This document shows, piece after piece, positions 8,300 to 16,492 of a stretch of DNA of 64,000 nucleotides. Origin of the DNA: Halorientalis marina (GTDB lineage Archaea > Halobacteriota > Halobacteria > Halobacteriales > Haloarculaceae); the NCBI RefSeq assembly GCF_023028345.1, contig NZ_CP095487.1:248001-312000 (forward strand). The letters run 5' to 3'. How positions within the stretch are numbered: the stretch's first letter is position 1; each line of letters opens with the position of its first letter. The translations under genes were made by a program, and so were the position numbers. The notes under the pieces were generated by a model. The model worked only from the letters and a program-made list of their open reading frames with translations, did not search any database and was not told where the DNA came from.

Positions 8300-8319
8300 C
8301 CTCAGGTACGATTCTCGAA
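8300..8319 (-). promoter_or_regulatory. nos motif copy 4, upstream of nosL
   Basis: Minus strand TTCGAGAATCGTACCTGAGG. The left half is identical to copy 2 apart from one base; the right half is diverged. It lies 30 nt before the nosL start. Confidence 0.65.
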
Positions 8320-8371
8320 CGCCGGCTCGACCCGCGCACTCCCTGCGGTCGTTCGCGGTCGCCAACCGACC

Positions 8372-9394
8372 TCAATCGCCAGCAGCAGTTCGCGTCCCGG
8401 CAGACAGCGGCGTCCGTTCCACGACCTGCCCGTCGTAGGTCGGATACTGCTCGACGATCTCCCCCTCACTCAGGTCGCCGTCCTCGATCATGTCCTCCAG
8501 GAGCCACCACGCGACCTCGACGTGGTCGGACTTGACGGTGTAGAACTCCTCGGGGACGCCCAGGCGCTCGAAGCGGTCGGGTTCGGCCCAGGTCTTCCCG
8601 TAGACGAGGGTGCCGTCGTCGGTCACCTCGTCGAAGGGGCGCCGAATCTGTCGGGCCATCCGCTTGAGCCGTCGGCGGTGCTGGGCGGCGTCCTTGAACA
8701 CGGAAGTACAGAAGTAGACCTTCTCGTGGTCCCCCATCTCATCGAGGATGGCCTCGCGGGTGTCCTCGACGGCGCTCATGTGGTCGTCTTTCAGCTCGAA
8801 GCCCTGTTCCTGCATCCGGCGGTAGTTCCCGTCGGACATCTCGAACTCGTTGATGTTGCAGAACTCGGCGGCGCCCTCGTCGAGGAAGTCGAGGAACTCC
8901 CCTTCGGGGCGGATGCCGGGAATCTCGAAGGCCGGGGTGAGGCCTTCCTCACGGGCGATGTAGAGGATGTCTTCCCACTCGGTCCCGTGGAGGTCGCCCC
9001 ACTGCTCGAAGGGGGGATGGAAGCGGATCTCGTCGAGGCCGGCCTCGCTGAGGCGGCGCATGTTCTCGCGGCCGCCGGTGATGCCGGTGTAGAGGTGGGT
9101 GTGGTGGTCCTCGCCGAACTCGTCTTTCAGCAGGGAGAGATAGCGCGTCGTTTTCCCCATCGCCTCCTGTGGCTCGCCGCCGGTGATGGAGGTGCCCAGC
9201 GCGTCCATGCGCTTTGCCTCTGTGATGACGTCCTCGTCGTCCTCCACGAGGCGCTCGTTGGCGTAGACGTCGGTGACGTTCTTGCGGTTCTCGCCGAGCG
9301 GGCAGTAGAAGCAGTCGCGCTGGTCACAGTAGCCGTAGACGAACAGCACCATCTTGCCGCCTTTGGCACACTGTTCACAGCCCTCGGAGATCAT
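8372..9394 (-). CDS. archaeal radical SAM protein (COG2108-like)
   Basis: 340 residues with a Cys cluster at the N-terminus: C6-x-x-C9, then C23-x4-C28-x-x-C31 (CDQRDCFYC), followed by TSITGGEP (the GGE SAM-binding motif) near residue 98. The spacing C-x4-C-x2-C differs slightly from the classical CxxxCxxC. The protein belongs to the widespread archaeal family related to pyruvate formate-lyase-activating enzymes; its substrate is unknown. It follows the nosL gene on the same strand but lacks the nos motif, so a nos role is not implied. Confidence 0.8.
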   Translation of the reverse strand: MISEGCEQCAKGGKMVLFVYGYCDQRDCFYCPLGENRKNVTDVYANERLVEDDEDVITEAKRMDALGTSITGGEPQEAMGKTTRYLSLLKDEFGEDHHTHLYTGITGGRENMRRLSEAGLDEIRFHPPFEQWGDLHGTEWEDILYIAREEGLTPAFEIPGIRPEGEFLDFLDEGAAEFCNINEFEMSDGNYRRMQEQGFELKDDHMSAVEDTREAILDEMGDHEKVYFCTSVFKDAAQHRRRLKRMARQIRRPFDEVTDDGTLVYGKTWAEPDRFERLGVPEEFYTVKSDHVEVAWWLLEDMIEDGDLSEGEIVEQYPTYDGQVVERTPLSAGTRTAAGD

Positions 9395-9498
9395 CGGTTA
9401 CCCGTTCTTTTCGGTCGAGCGGCAAAAGGCGTGCGGAACGGACCGACGCCCTCGTGGCCGGCGGGGTCTTTTTTCATGTTTCGGCCCCTGGTAGGGCT

Positions 9499-10044
9499 AT
9501 GGCCGAGGACCACCCCGACGGCGACGCCGAGACTGCGACGGCGAGCGGGGAGGCTGACGAGCCGACGTCGACCGCACTCCCCGGAACGAGGATCGATCCG
9601 TTCGTCGACTTCTCGGAGCGGGTAATGCAGCTCGTCGAACTGGTCGCGGGGTTCGTCCTCGTCGTGCTCTTCGCCATCGGCGTGTTCGATCTGGGGCTCC
9701 AGATCGTCAACGAGATCCGGAGCGGCGACATCAGCGACCCGCTGGTCGTCATCGGGTTCATCGACACCGCCCTCCTGCTGTTCATCATCGTCGAGGTGTA
9801 CAACACGGTCATCGCCTACGCGCGGTCGGACGAGACCGCGCGGATTCTCCGGCTGGTGATCTTCACGGGCGTCATCGCGCTGGTCCGGAAGGCCATCGTC
9901 TTCCGGACGGGGGAGTTCGCGACGAAGACGGACGCGCTGATGGTCGCGGCCTCCTACGCCCTGCTGACGCTGACGCTCGGGGTCCTGCTGTTCGTCAGCT
10001 ACCAGTTCGTCGGCGGCGAGGGCGACGAACCGGCGCAGTACTGA
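9499..10044 (+). CDS. PsiE-like membrane protein
   Basis: 181 residues. An acidic N-terminus (residues 1-40) is followed by four membrane segments near residues 48-70, 85-105, 118-135 and 145-170. The pattern matches the PsiE (phosphate-starvation-inducible E) family, whose biochemical function is unknown. I chose the ATG at 9499 over an upstream GTG because the intervening residues look non-coding and the acidic head is typical of haloarchaeal cytoplasmic tails. Confidence 0.75.
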   Translation: MAEDHPDGDAETATASGEADEPTSTALPGTRIDPFVDFSERVMQLVELVAGFVLVVLFAIGVFDLGLQIVNEIRSGDISDPLVVIGFIDTALLLFIIVEVYNTVIAYARSDETARILRLVIFTGVIALVRKAIVFRTGEFATKTDALMVAASYALLTLTLGVLLFVSYQFVGGEGDEPAQY

Positions 10045-10090
10045 CCGGCCGCCGGAAAGCACATAACCGAAAGCGGCGAACTGTCGAGTG

Positions 10091-11173
10091 ATGCTGCTGG
10101 TCCTGTGTGTGGACCTGGACAACGACATCGGCCGCAAGACCGGCATCGAGACGCCAGTCATCGGTCGGGACGATGTCGAGGATGCCGCCGTCGCGCTCGC
10201 GACCGCGGACCCCGAGGACAGCGACGTGAACGTCCTCTTCGAGGGGTTGCACCTCCACGACACCATCGAGGACGAGACCGTCGAGGTCGCGGCGGTCACG
10301 GGCGTCGACGGCAGCGACGTGGCCGCGAACAGGAAGGTCGGCGAGGAGGTCGACAACATCCTCGCGACCCTCTCGACCGGCGAGGACGTGCGCGCGCTGG
10401 TCGTCACCGACGGCGCACAGGACGAGTCTGTCGTCCCCGTCATCCGCTCGCGGATCCGTATCGACGGCGTCCGCCGCGTCGTCGTCCGCCAGGCACAGGA
10501 CCTCGAATCGATGTACTACACCATCAAACAGGTGCTCGACGACCCCGAGACACGGGGGACCATCCTCGTGCCGCTGGGTATCCTGCTGCTCATCTATCCG
10601 CTCGCCATCATCGCGGACTCGCTGGGGATGCCCGGCGCGGTGTTCGGGATGACCTCCGGCCTGCTGGGGCTGTACGTCCTCGGCCGCGGCCTGGGCGTCG
10701 AGCGCCTGCTCGACTCGGCCATCGGCCGCCTGCGCTCGGGACTGTACGCCGGTCGCGTGACGCTGATCACCTACGTCGTCGCCGCGGCCCTGCTGCTCGT
10801 CGGCGGGGTCAACGGCGTCCAGACGCTGGATGGCCTCCGGATCGCCCGCGGGACGCTCGCGCCGCTGGAGGTCATCGCCGCCCTGCTGTACGGCGCCGTT
10901 CGCTGGTTCGCAGTGGCCGGTATCACCTCCAGTTTCGGCCGGCTCACCGACGAGTACCTGGCCGACGCCTTCCAGTGGCGGTACCTCAACGCCCCCTTCT
11001 ACGTCGTCGCCATCGGGGCCGTCCTCCACGGTGTGAGCGCGTACTTCCTCGGGTTCGTTACCCTCTCGTTCCTGGCGGCGGTGCTGACCGGCGGGACGAT
11101 CCTCGGGCTCGCCAGCACGCTCGCCTTCGCCGTCGCCGAGTCACGGTTCCCGACCGAGGGCACGTCGGCCTGA
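10091..11173 (+). CDS. DUF373 family multi-pass membrane protein
   Basis: 360 residues. The N-terminus MLLVLCVDLDNDIGRKTG is characteristic of the archaeal DUF373 family. A soluble domain of about 150 residues is followed by roughly six to seven hydrophobic helices. The function is unknown. The ATG at 10091 is chosen because the family begins exactly there; an ATAACCGAA element about 30 nt upstream could serve as TATA. Confidence 0.85.
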   Translation: MLLVLCVDLDNDIGRKTGIETPVIGRDDVEDAAVALATADPEDSDVNVLFEGLHLHDTIEDETVEVAAVTGVDGSDVAANRKVGEEVDNILATLSTGEDVRALVVTDGAQDESVVPVIRSRIRIDGVRRVVVRQAQDLESMYYTIKQVLDDPETRGTILVPLGILLLIYPLAIIADSLGMPGAVFGMTSGLLGLYVLGRGLGVERLLDSAIGRLRSGLYAGRVTLITYVVAAALLLVGGVNGVQTLDGLRIARGTLAPLEVIAALLYGAVRWFAVAGITSSFGRLTDEYLADAFQWRYLNAPFYVVAIGAVLHGVSAYFLGFVTLSFLAAVLTGGTILGLASTLAFAVAESRFPTEGTSA

Positions 11174-11240
11174 CCGACGCGTCGCTGCCACCACCGAGGT
11201 CGGCCGAACGCTTATTTCGAGGTCGGACGTAGACCCGGGC

Positions 11241-11489
11241 ATGAGTTCTCGGGAGATCCGTCTCATCGAAGAAACGGACGGCGAGTGGTCCGCGGTCGAC
11301 GTCGACACCGGTGTCGTCAGCCGGGCCGAGACGCGCCGCGAGGCGCTCGAAGTCCTCGACGAGGCGGTCGCGTACCACACCGACGGCACTGGTAGTTCCA
11401 TCGACGACGAGGTCGCGTACCTCGAAGACCACGGCATCGATCCCGCGCAGGTCACCGACCCGCGGGACCTCCCCGACGTCATGCAGTAG
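11241..11489 (+). CDS. solitary HicB-like antitoxin-fold protein
   Basis: An 82-residue acidic protein. The pattern W-S-A-V-D-V-D-T-G-V-V-S followed by T-R-R-E-A-L-E-V-L-D-E-A-V resembles the partial RNase-H fold of HicB antitoxins. HicB normally neutralises a small HicA mRNA interferase encoded next to it. No HicA-sized ORF with the conserved His is visible on either side, so this looks like an orphan or a repurposed regulator. CTTATTTCG about 30 nt upstream looks like a TATA box. Confidence 0.65.
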   Translation: MSSREIRLIEETDGEWSAVDVDTGVVSRAETRREALEVLDEAVAYHTDGTGSSIDDEVAYLEDHGIDPAQVTDPRDLPDVMQ

Positions 11490-11542
11490 GGGGAATCCGG
11501 AGGGACCTACCGTTCACGAACTGCGTTCACGGCTCGCTTCGC

Positions 11543-12385
11543 TCACCGCTCACGAACCACCACGAACTCGGCGAGGTCCTCCAGATAGGCGAGCGCCTGC
11601 GAGTCCTCGGCGTCGACGGTCGCGAGCGCCGCGAGCGCGTCGTCGGACATCTCGTGGGCGCGCTCGTTCGCCTCCTCGGGCGTGAGTTCGGTGACCTGGA
11701 CGAGCGACGGGCGGTCCATCTCGGCGTCGTGGCCCGTCGGCTTCCCGAGGTCGCCGGCGTCGGCGGTCGCGTCGAGCACGTCGTCGCGCATCTGGAAGGC
11801 GATGCCGACCCGCTCGGCGTACTGGCCGACGGCCTCGACGGTGTAGGCGTCGGCGTCGGCGGCGACCGCGCCCAGTTCCGCGGCGGCACGGAAGAGCGCG
11901 CCGGTCTTCCGGCGGGCCAGTTCCAGGTACTCCGCTTCGTTTTCCGGCTGGGCGACGAGTTCGGTCGCCTCTCCTTCCCCGAGTTCGACCATCGACTCGG
12001 CGACCACCTGCATCGCGCGCTCGTCGGTCGAAAAGAGGGCGAAGGCCTCCCCGAGCAGGCCGTCGGAGGCGATAATCGCCGGGCCGTGGCCGAAGGCGGC
12101 CCAGGCGCTATCGACCCCGCGGCGGGTCTCGGAGTCGTCGATAATGTCGTCGATGACGAGCGAGGCGTTGTGGACGAGTTCGATCCCGACCGCGAAGTCG
12201 ACGGCGTCGTCGGGGTCGCCGCCCAGCGCCTCACAGACAAGCACCGTCACCGTCGGGCGGACGCGCTTCCCACCAGAAAGCGAAATCTGGCGCACCTCGT
12301 CGGCCAACTCCGACGGTTCTACGGCGTCGAGCACCGCCTCCAGCCGTTCGTCGACGCGCGACCGACGACGCTCCAGGTACTCCAT
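11543..12385 (-). CDS. polyprenyl (geranylgeranyl/farnesyl) diphosphate synthase
   Basis: 280 residues with the trans-prenyltransferase hallmarks: GGKRVRP near residue 39, first Asp-rich motif DDIIDD near 79 and second Asp-rich motif MRDDVLD near 198. It condenses isopentenyl diphosphate with allylic diphosphates in the cytoplasm, feeding archaeal ether lipids and carotenoids. The residues before the first Asp-rich motif that set chain length are compatible with C15-C20 products but do not decide it. The ATG at 12385 follows a GTG at 12388. Confidence 0.88.
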   Translation of the reverse strand: MEYLERRRSRVDERLEAVLDAVEPSELADEVRQISLSGGKRVRPTVTVLVCEALGGDPDDAVDFAVGIELVHNASLVIDDIIDDSETRRGVDSAWAAFGHGPAIIASDGLLGEAFALFSTDERAMQVVAESMVELGEGEATELVAQPENEAEYLELARRKTGALFRAAAELGAVAADADAYTVEAVGQYAERVGIAFQMRDDVLDATADAGDLGKPTGHDAEMDRPSLVQVTELTPEEANERAHEMSDDALAALATVDAEDSQALAYLEDLAEFVVVRER

Positions 12386-12468
12386 CACCGTCTAGTCAGG
12401 GTTGCGTCGGTTTGAGCGTGACGGAATCCGGCCTCCGCCGCCGCTCGCGGGGCCTCCGGTCGCCGCGC

Positions 12469-13689
12469 TCAGAACCGCTCGGGCTCGGGCTCGGAGGCCG
12501 GCGGGTTCGGGGCGGGGTCCTCGTCGCTGCCGCGGACGCGCCCGCTCTGCTTGATGATCGAGAGTGCGGTCATCACGTCCGACCGGGTGACGAGGCCGAC
12601 GAGGTCGCCGTCGGCGGCCTCGCCGAAGCCGCCGTTGTCCATGACGAGCAGGCGGCCGATGCCCTCCTTTTGCATCCGGGTGAGCGCGTCCATCGCGCCG
12701 AGGTCGGGCTCGACGGCCTCCAGGTCGGCCGTCATCACGTCCGAGACGGTGTAGGCGTCGCGTTCGACCTCCTTGACCTCCAGTGCGTCCTCCAGCGTCA
12801 CGAGGCCGACGACGTTGCCGTCGCGGACGACGGGGTACCCGGTGTGGCGCTGGCGGAACATCCGTTCGAGGAGGGCGGCCACGCTGTCCTCCGGGTGGAC
12901 GGTCTCCACGTCGTCGGCGGGCGTCATGATGTCGGAGACGGTGACGCCCTCGAAGGCCGCCCGCATGACGGTCTGCTGGGCCTCCCCGGAGGCGCCGATG
13001 TAGATGAAGAAGGCGATGGCGATCAGGAAGAGGCCGCCGCCGCCGAAGAGACCGAACAGGCCGAGCAGGATGGCGAAGACCTTGCCCACTTCGGCGGCGA
13101 TCTGTGTGGCCCGGGCGTAGGGCCGGTTGCGGGCCAGAAGCGCCCGGAGGACGCGCCCGCCGTCCATCGGGAAGCCGGGGAGCATGTTGAAGATCGCGAG
13201 CGCGACGTTCATGAGCGCGAGGTAGCCGAGCAGGAACCGCGCGACGGGCGCGCTGCTCGGGGCGAGCAGGAAGGCGACGTACGAGCCCACGCCGAGCGCC
13301 ACCGAGACGACGGGACCGGCGACGGCGATGAGCAGTTCCTGTTTCCAGTCCTCGGGCATCTCCTCCAGCTGGGCAACGCCGCCGAACAGCCAGAGCGTGA
13401 TCGACGAGATGGGGAAGCCAAAGCGCATAGCCACGAGCGAGTGCCCGAGTTCGTGGAGGACGACGCCGGCGAACAGGCCAACGGCGGCGACGATCCCGAT
13501 GACGATAGAGAGGGTCGGGTCCGCCAGCGCTTCGGGTGCGATCTCGGCCGCCCAGACCCCGTTGAGGATGTTCACGTACTCCGCGATCTGGACGCTGATC
13601 AGCCACGCGAACAGCGGCAGGACGAGCAGGAAGGTCAGATCGAGTTTGATCGGTATGCCAAAGGCACTCCCGATCCGGAAGCTTCGCAT
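12469..13689 (-). CDS. M50 family (site-2 protease-like) metallopeptidase with CBS domains
   Basis: 406 residues. Zinc site HELGH (79-83) lies within a membrane helix, and the second motif NMLPGFPMDGG lies near residue 162. About six membrane segments are followed by two CBS domains, near residues 240-300 and 305-370. Proteins of this type cut substrates inside the membrane, and the CBS pair probably senses adenylates. The ATG at 13689 begins MRSFRIG, typical of the family; the longer upstream frame is not supported. The C-terminal tail is acidic and Pro-rich. Confidence 0.88.
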   Translation of the reverse strand: MRSFRIGSAFGIPIKLDLTFLLVLPLFAWLISVQIAEYVNILNGVWAAEIAPEALADPTLSIVIGIVAAVGLFAGVVLHELGHSLVAMRFGFPISSITLWLFGGVAQLEEMPEDWKQELLIAVAGPVVSVALGVGSYVAFLLAPSSAPVARFLLGYLALMNVALAIFNMLPGFPMDGGRVLRALLARNRPYARATQIAAEVGKVFAILLGLFGLFGGGGLFLIAIAFFIYIGASGEAQQTVMRAAFEGVTVSDIMTPADDVETVHPEDSVAALLERMFRQRHTGYPVVRDGNVVGLVTLEDALEVKEVERDAYTVSDVMTADLEAVEPDLGAMDALTRMQKEGIGRLLVMDNGGFGEAADGDLVGLVTRSDVMTALSIIKQSGRVRGSDEDPAPNPPASEPEPERF

Positions 13690-13803
13690 ACGCAATGGTA
13701 GGCCCGCGAGAACCTTAAGCGCGTGTATGCCGGTCGACGGGGCGGGTGCCGACGGCACGACCCGACCGCCACGGCTTTGTCCGCCTCGGCCGTATCAGAG
13801 GCT

Positions 13804-14235
13804 ATGAGCGACTCGACAGAGCGACCGTCGCCGGTGCTCCGCCGCGCCGAGGACATCGAGTACGAGGCCGTCGGCGCCGCCGACGGGCTCTCGAAGGGCG
13901 TCCTCGTCGGCGAGGAACACGGCGCACCGAACCTCGCCATCCGCCGGTTCACGCTCGCGCCCGGCGGCGAGGTCCCGAAACACACCAACGAGATCGAACA
14001 CGAACAGTACGTCCTCCGCGGCGAGTACACGGTGGGTATCGGAGAGGCGTCGGAGACGCCTCATGCAGACGGCGAAGCCGTCGACGACGGCGAGGAACAC
14101 ACCGTCTCGGCGGGCGATTCCCTCCTCATCCCCGCCGGCGTCGTCCACTGGTACCGCAACGAGGGCGACGAGGAGGGCGCGTTCATCTGCGCCGTGCCGA
14201 CCGGCGACGACGAGATTCGGTTGACCGAGGAGTGA
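13804..14235 (+). CDS. cupin domain protein
   Basis: A 143-residue single-domain cupin. Motif 1 reads PKHTNEIEHEQYVLRGEYTVGIG (metal ligands His, His, Glu) and motif 2 reads GDSLLIPAGVVHWYRN. Such proteins bind a divalent metal, but the reaction is unknown. The loop between the two motifs (residues about 81-95) is encoded by two perfect hairpins (14044-14082), which look like an in-frame insertion. Confidence 0.82.
   Translation: MSDSTERPSPVLRRAEDIEYEAVGAADGLSKGVLVGEEHGAPNLAIRRFTLAPGGEVPKHTNEIEHEQYVLRGEYTVGIGEASETPHADGEAVDDGEEHTVSAGDSLLIPAGVVHWYRNEGDEEGAFICAVPTGDDEIRLTEE
14044..14082. repeat. pair of short perfect hairpins inside the cupin gene
   Basis: GAGGCGTC-GGA-GACGCCTC (14044-14062) and GACGGC-GAA-GCCGTC (14068-14082): two palindromes with 3-nt loops, five bases apart, in frame, in the loop between the cupin motifs. 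The arrangement resembles that in nirA (58720-58765). Confidence 0.7.
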
Positions 14236-14312
14236 CGGACCAGTCCGCCGGCCGCCCGAGCACCGCTCGTCGTTCCGAGCGACTGAAATAGGACCGTCGT
14301 CTACCCTGACTC

Positions 14313-16367
14313 GTGTCACAGCAGGTCGCGCAGGTGGATACGCTGTTCCTCCACGAGGCCGGCGACGAGTACCGCGTCGTCGTCGAGCGGGACGGCGACC
14401 GCCTCTTCCAGGCCGTCCTCGAACTCAAGGAGACCGGTGCCGGTCCCCGCCCGGGCCGGTTCCGGGTCAAGGAGGGCACCAGCGAGGAGCCGCGCAGTCC
14501 CGACGAGTTCGTCGACATCGCCCGCCGCGCGACCCGCATCCGCATCTCCGAGCAGACCTCCCGCGAAGGCCGCGCGGAACTCCAGTCGATGCTCGACGCC
14601 TACCAGCTCGACGCCAAGGTGGTCCGGACCTGCCGGTACTGCGCCTCCAGCGGCCGGTACTCGCCTATCACCGCCGAGACGGCCATCGAGGCCGACGGCG
14701 AGACCATCTGTCCCGACTGTGCGCGCCGCGAACTCGACCGGGAACTGTCCTTCCAGGGCGGGATGAGCGCCGACGCCCGCGAGCGCCTGGAGGACCTCCT
14801 GTTCGAGGTACAGGACCTCGAACGCATCACGAACCTCCTCCAGGGCGAACTCGACCCGGACCTGACGAAGTTCGACGAGATCAGCGCGACCGTCGACGAG
14901 GTCGACCCCGTCCGCGTCGACTCCCTCTCGATGCACCCCGGCGTCCAGTCGAAGTTCGAGAACCGCTTCGACACCCTCCTGCCCGTCCAGAGCCTCGCCG
15001 TCGAGAACGGCGCCCTCGACGGGCAGGACCAGCTGGTCGTCAGCGCGACGGCGACCGGGAAGACCCTCATCGGCGAGATGGCCGGCATCGACCGCGTCCT
15101 GAACGGGGAGGGGAAGATGCTCTTTCTCGTGCCCCTCGTCGCGCTCGCGAACCAGAAACACGAGGCCTTCGAGGAGCGCTACGGCGACATCTGCGACGTG
15201 ACCATCCGCGTCGGCGCCTCCCGCATCAACGACGACGGCAATCGCTTCTCACCCGACGCCGACATCATCGTCGGTACCTACGAGGGAATCGACCACGCGC
15301 TCCGGACGGGCAAAGACCTGGGCGACATCGGGACGGTCGTCATCGACGAGGTCCACACGCTGGGCGAGGGCGAACGGGGTCACCGGCTGGACGGTCTCAT
15401 CTCGCGGCTGAAGTACTACTGTGAGGAGCAGGCCGGCGGGTCGGCGACCAACACCGACACCCAGTGGATTTACCTCTCGGCGACGGTCGGGAACCCCTCG
15501 CAGTTGGCCGAGAAGCTCCGGGCGACGCTCATCGAGTTCGAGGAGCGGCCGGTGCCCATCGAGCGCCACCTCACGTTCGCGGACAGCCGCGAGAAAACCG
15601 AGATCGAGGACCGCCTCGTGAAACGGGAGTTCGACACGAAATCCTCGAAGGGCTACCGCGGGCAGACCATCATTTTCACCAACTCACGGCGGCGGTGCCA
15701 CGAGATTTCCCGGAAACTGCAGTACGATTCCGCGCCGTATCACGCCGGCCTGGACTACAAGCGCCGGAAGAAGGTCGAGCGACAGTTCGCCGACCAGGAC
15801 CTCGCGGCGGTCGTGACGACGGCGGCGCTGTCGGCGGGCGTTGACTTCCCGGCCTCGCAGGTCATCTTCGACACCCTCGCCATGGGCATCGAGTGGCTGA
15901 CGGTCCAGGAGTTCAGTCAGATGCTCGGCCGCGCGGGCCGGCCGGACTACCACGACAAGGGGACGGTGTACATGCTGGTCGAACCGGACACCTCGTATCA
16001 CAACAGCATGGAGATGACCGAGGACGAGGTGGCGTTCAAGCTCCTCAAGGGGGAGATGGAGCCGGTCATCACCCGCTACGACGAGTCGGCGGCGGTCGCG
16101 GAGACGCTGGCGAACGTCACCGTCGGCGGGAAGGCGGCGAAGCGCCTCAACGAGCGGATGGTCGGCGAGGTGCCGACGAAACACGCCCTCGCCAAACTGC
16201 TGGAGTACGAGTTCATCGACGGGCTGGCCCCGACGCCGCTCGGGCGGGCGGTGACCCGGCACTTCCTCGCGCCCGACGAGGCCTTCCTGATGCTCGACGG
16301 CATCCGCAAGGGCCGTGACCCGTACGGCATCGTGGCCGACCTGGAACTGCGCGACGACGACCGGTGA
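14313..16367 (+). CDS. Ski2-like DEAD/DEAH helicase with N-terminal zinc ribbon (DUF5814-like)
   Basis: 684 residues. An N-terminal haloarchaeal domain is followed by a zinc ribbon (CRYC near 106, CPDC near 133). The helicase core has ATATGKT near 245 (motif I), DEVHTLGE near 345 (motif II), LSATVG near 389 (motif III) and QMLGRAGRPD near 535 (motif VI). It is a superfamily-2 nucleic-acid helicase; targets are unknown. The GTG start is supported by TGAAATAGG about 27 nt upstream, suggesting a leaderless mRNA. Confidence 0.88.
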   Translation: MSQQVAQVDTLFLHEAGDEYRVVVERDGDRLFQAVLELKETGAGPRPGRFRVKEGTSEEPRSPDEFVDIARRATRIRISEQTSREGRAELQSMLDAYQLDAKVVRTCRYCASSGRYSPITAETAIEADGETICPDCARRELDRELSFQGGMSADARERLEDLLFEVQDLERITNLLQGELDPDLTKFDEISATVDEVDPVRVDSLSMHPGVQSKFENRFDTLLPVQSLAVENGALDGQDQLVVSATATGKTLIGEMAGIDRVLNGEGKMLFLVPLVALANQKHEAFEERYGDICDVTIRVGASRINDDGNRFSPDADIIVGTYEGIDHALRTGKDLGDIGTVVIDEVHTLGEGERGHRLDGLISRLKYYCEEQAGGSATNTDTQWIYLSATVGNPSQLAEKLRATLIEFEERPVPIERHLTFADSREKTEIEDRLVKREFDTKSSKGYRGQTIIFTNSRRRCHEISRKLQYDSAPYHAGLDYKRRKKVERQFADQDLAAVVTTAALSAGVDFPASQVIFDTLAMGIEWLTVQEFSQMLGRAGRPDYHDKGTVYMLVEPDTSYHNSMEMTEDEVAFKLLKGEMEPVITRYDESAAVAETLANVTVGGKAAKRLNERMVGEVPTKHALAKLLEYEFIDGLAPTPLGRAVTRHFLAPDEAFLMLDGIRKGRDPYGIVADLELRDDDR

Positions 16368-16433
16368 CTGCGGGGTCGACCGCAGAGGCTTCGAGGCGGA
16401 ACGGGGACCGCAGGGACCCGTGGCGCGACGCGA

Positions 16434-16456
16434 GCGTTGCGGCCGTGGCGCAACGC
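16434..16456 (+). repeat. 8-bp stem hairpin in the gap after the helicase gene
   Basis: GCGTTGCG and CGCAACGC flank a 7-nt loop. It may be a transcription end structure or part of the leader of the next gene, which starts 37 nt later. No T-run directly follows. Confidence 0.4.
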
Positions 16457-16492
16457 CACAAGGGTTTTCGCGGCCCACGGGAATGGTTGGGT

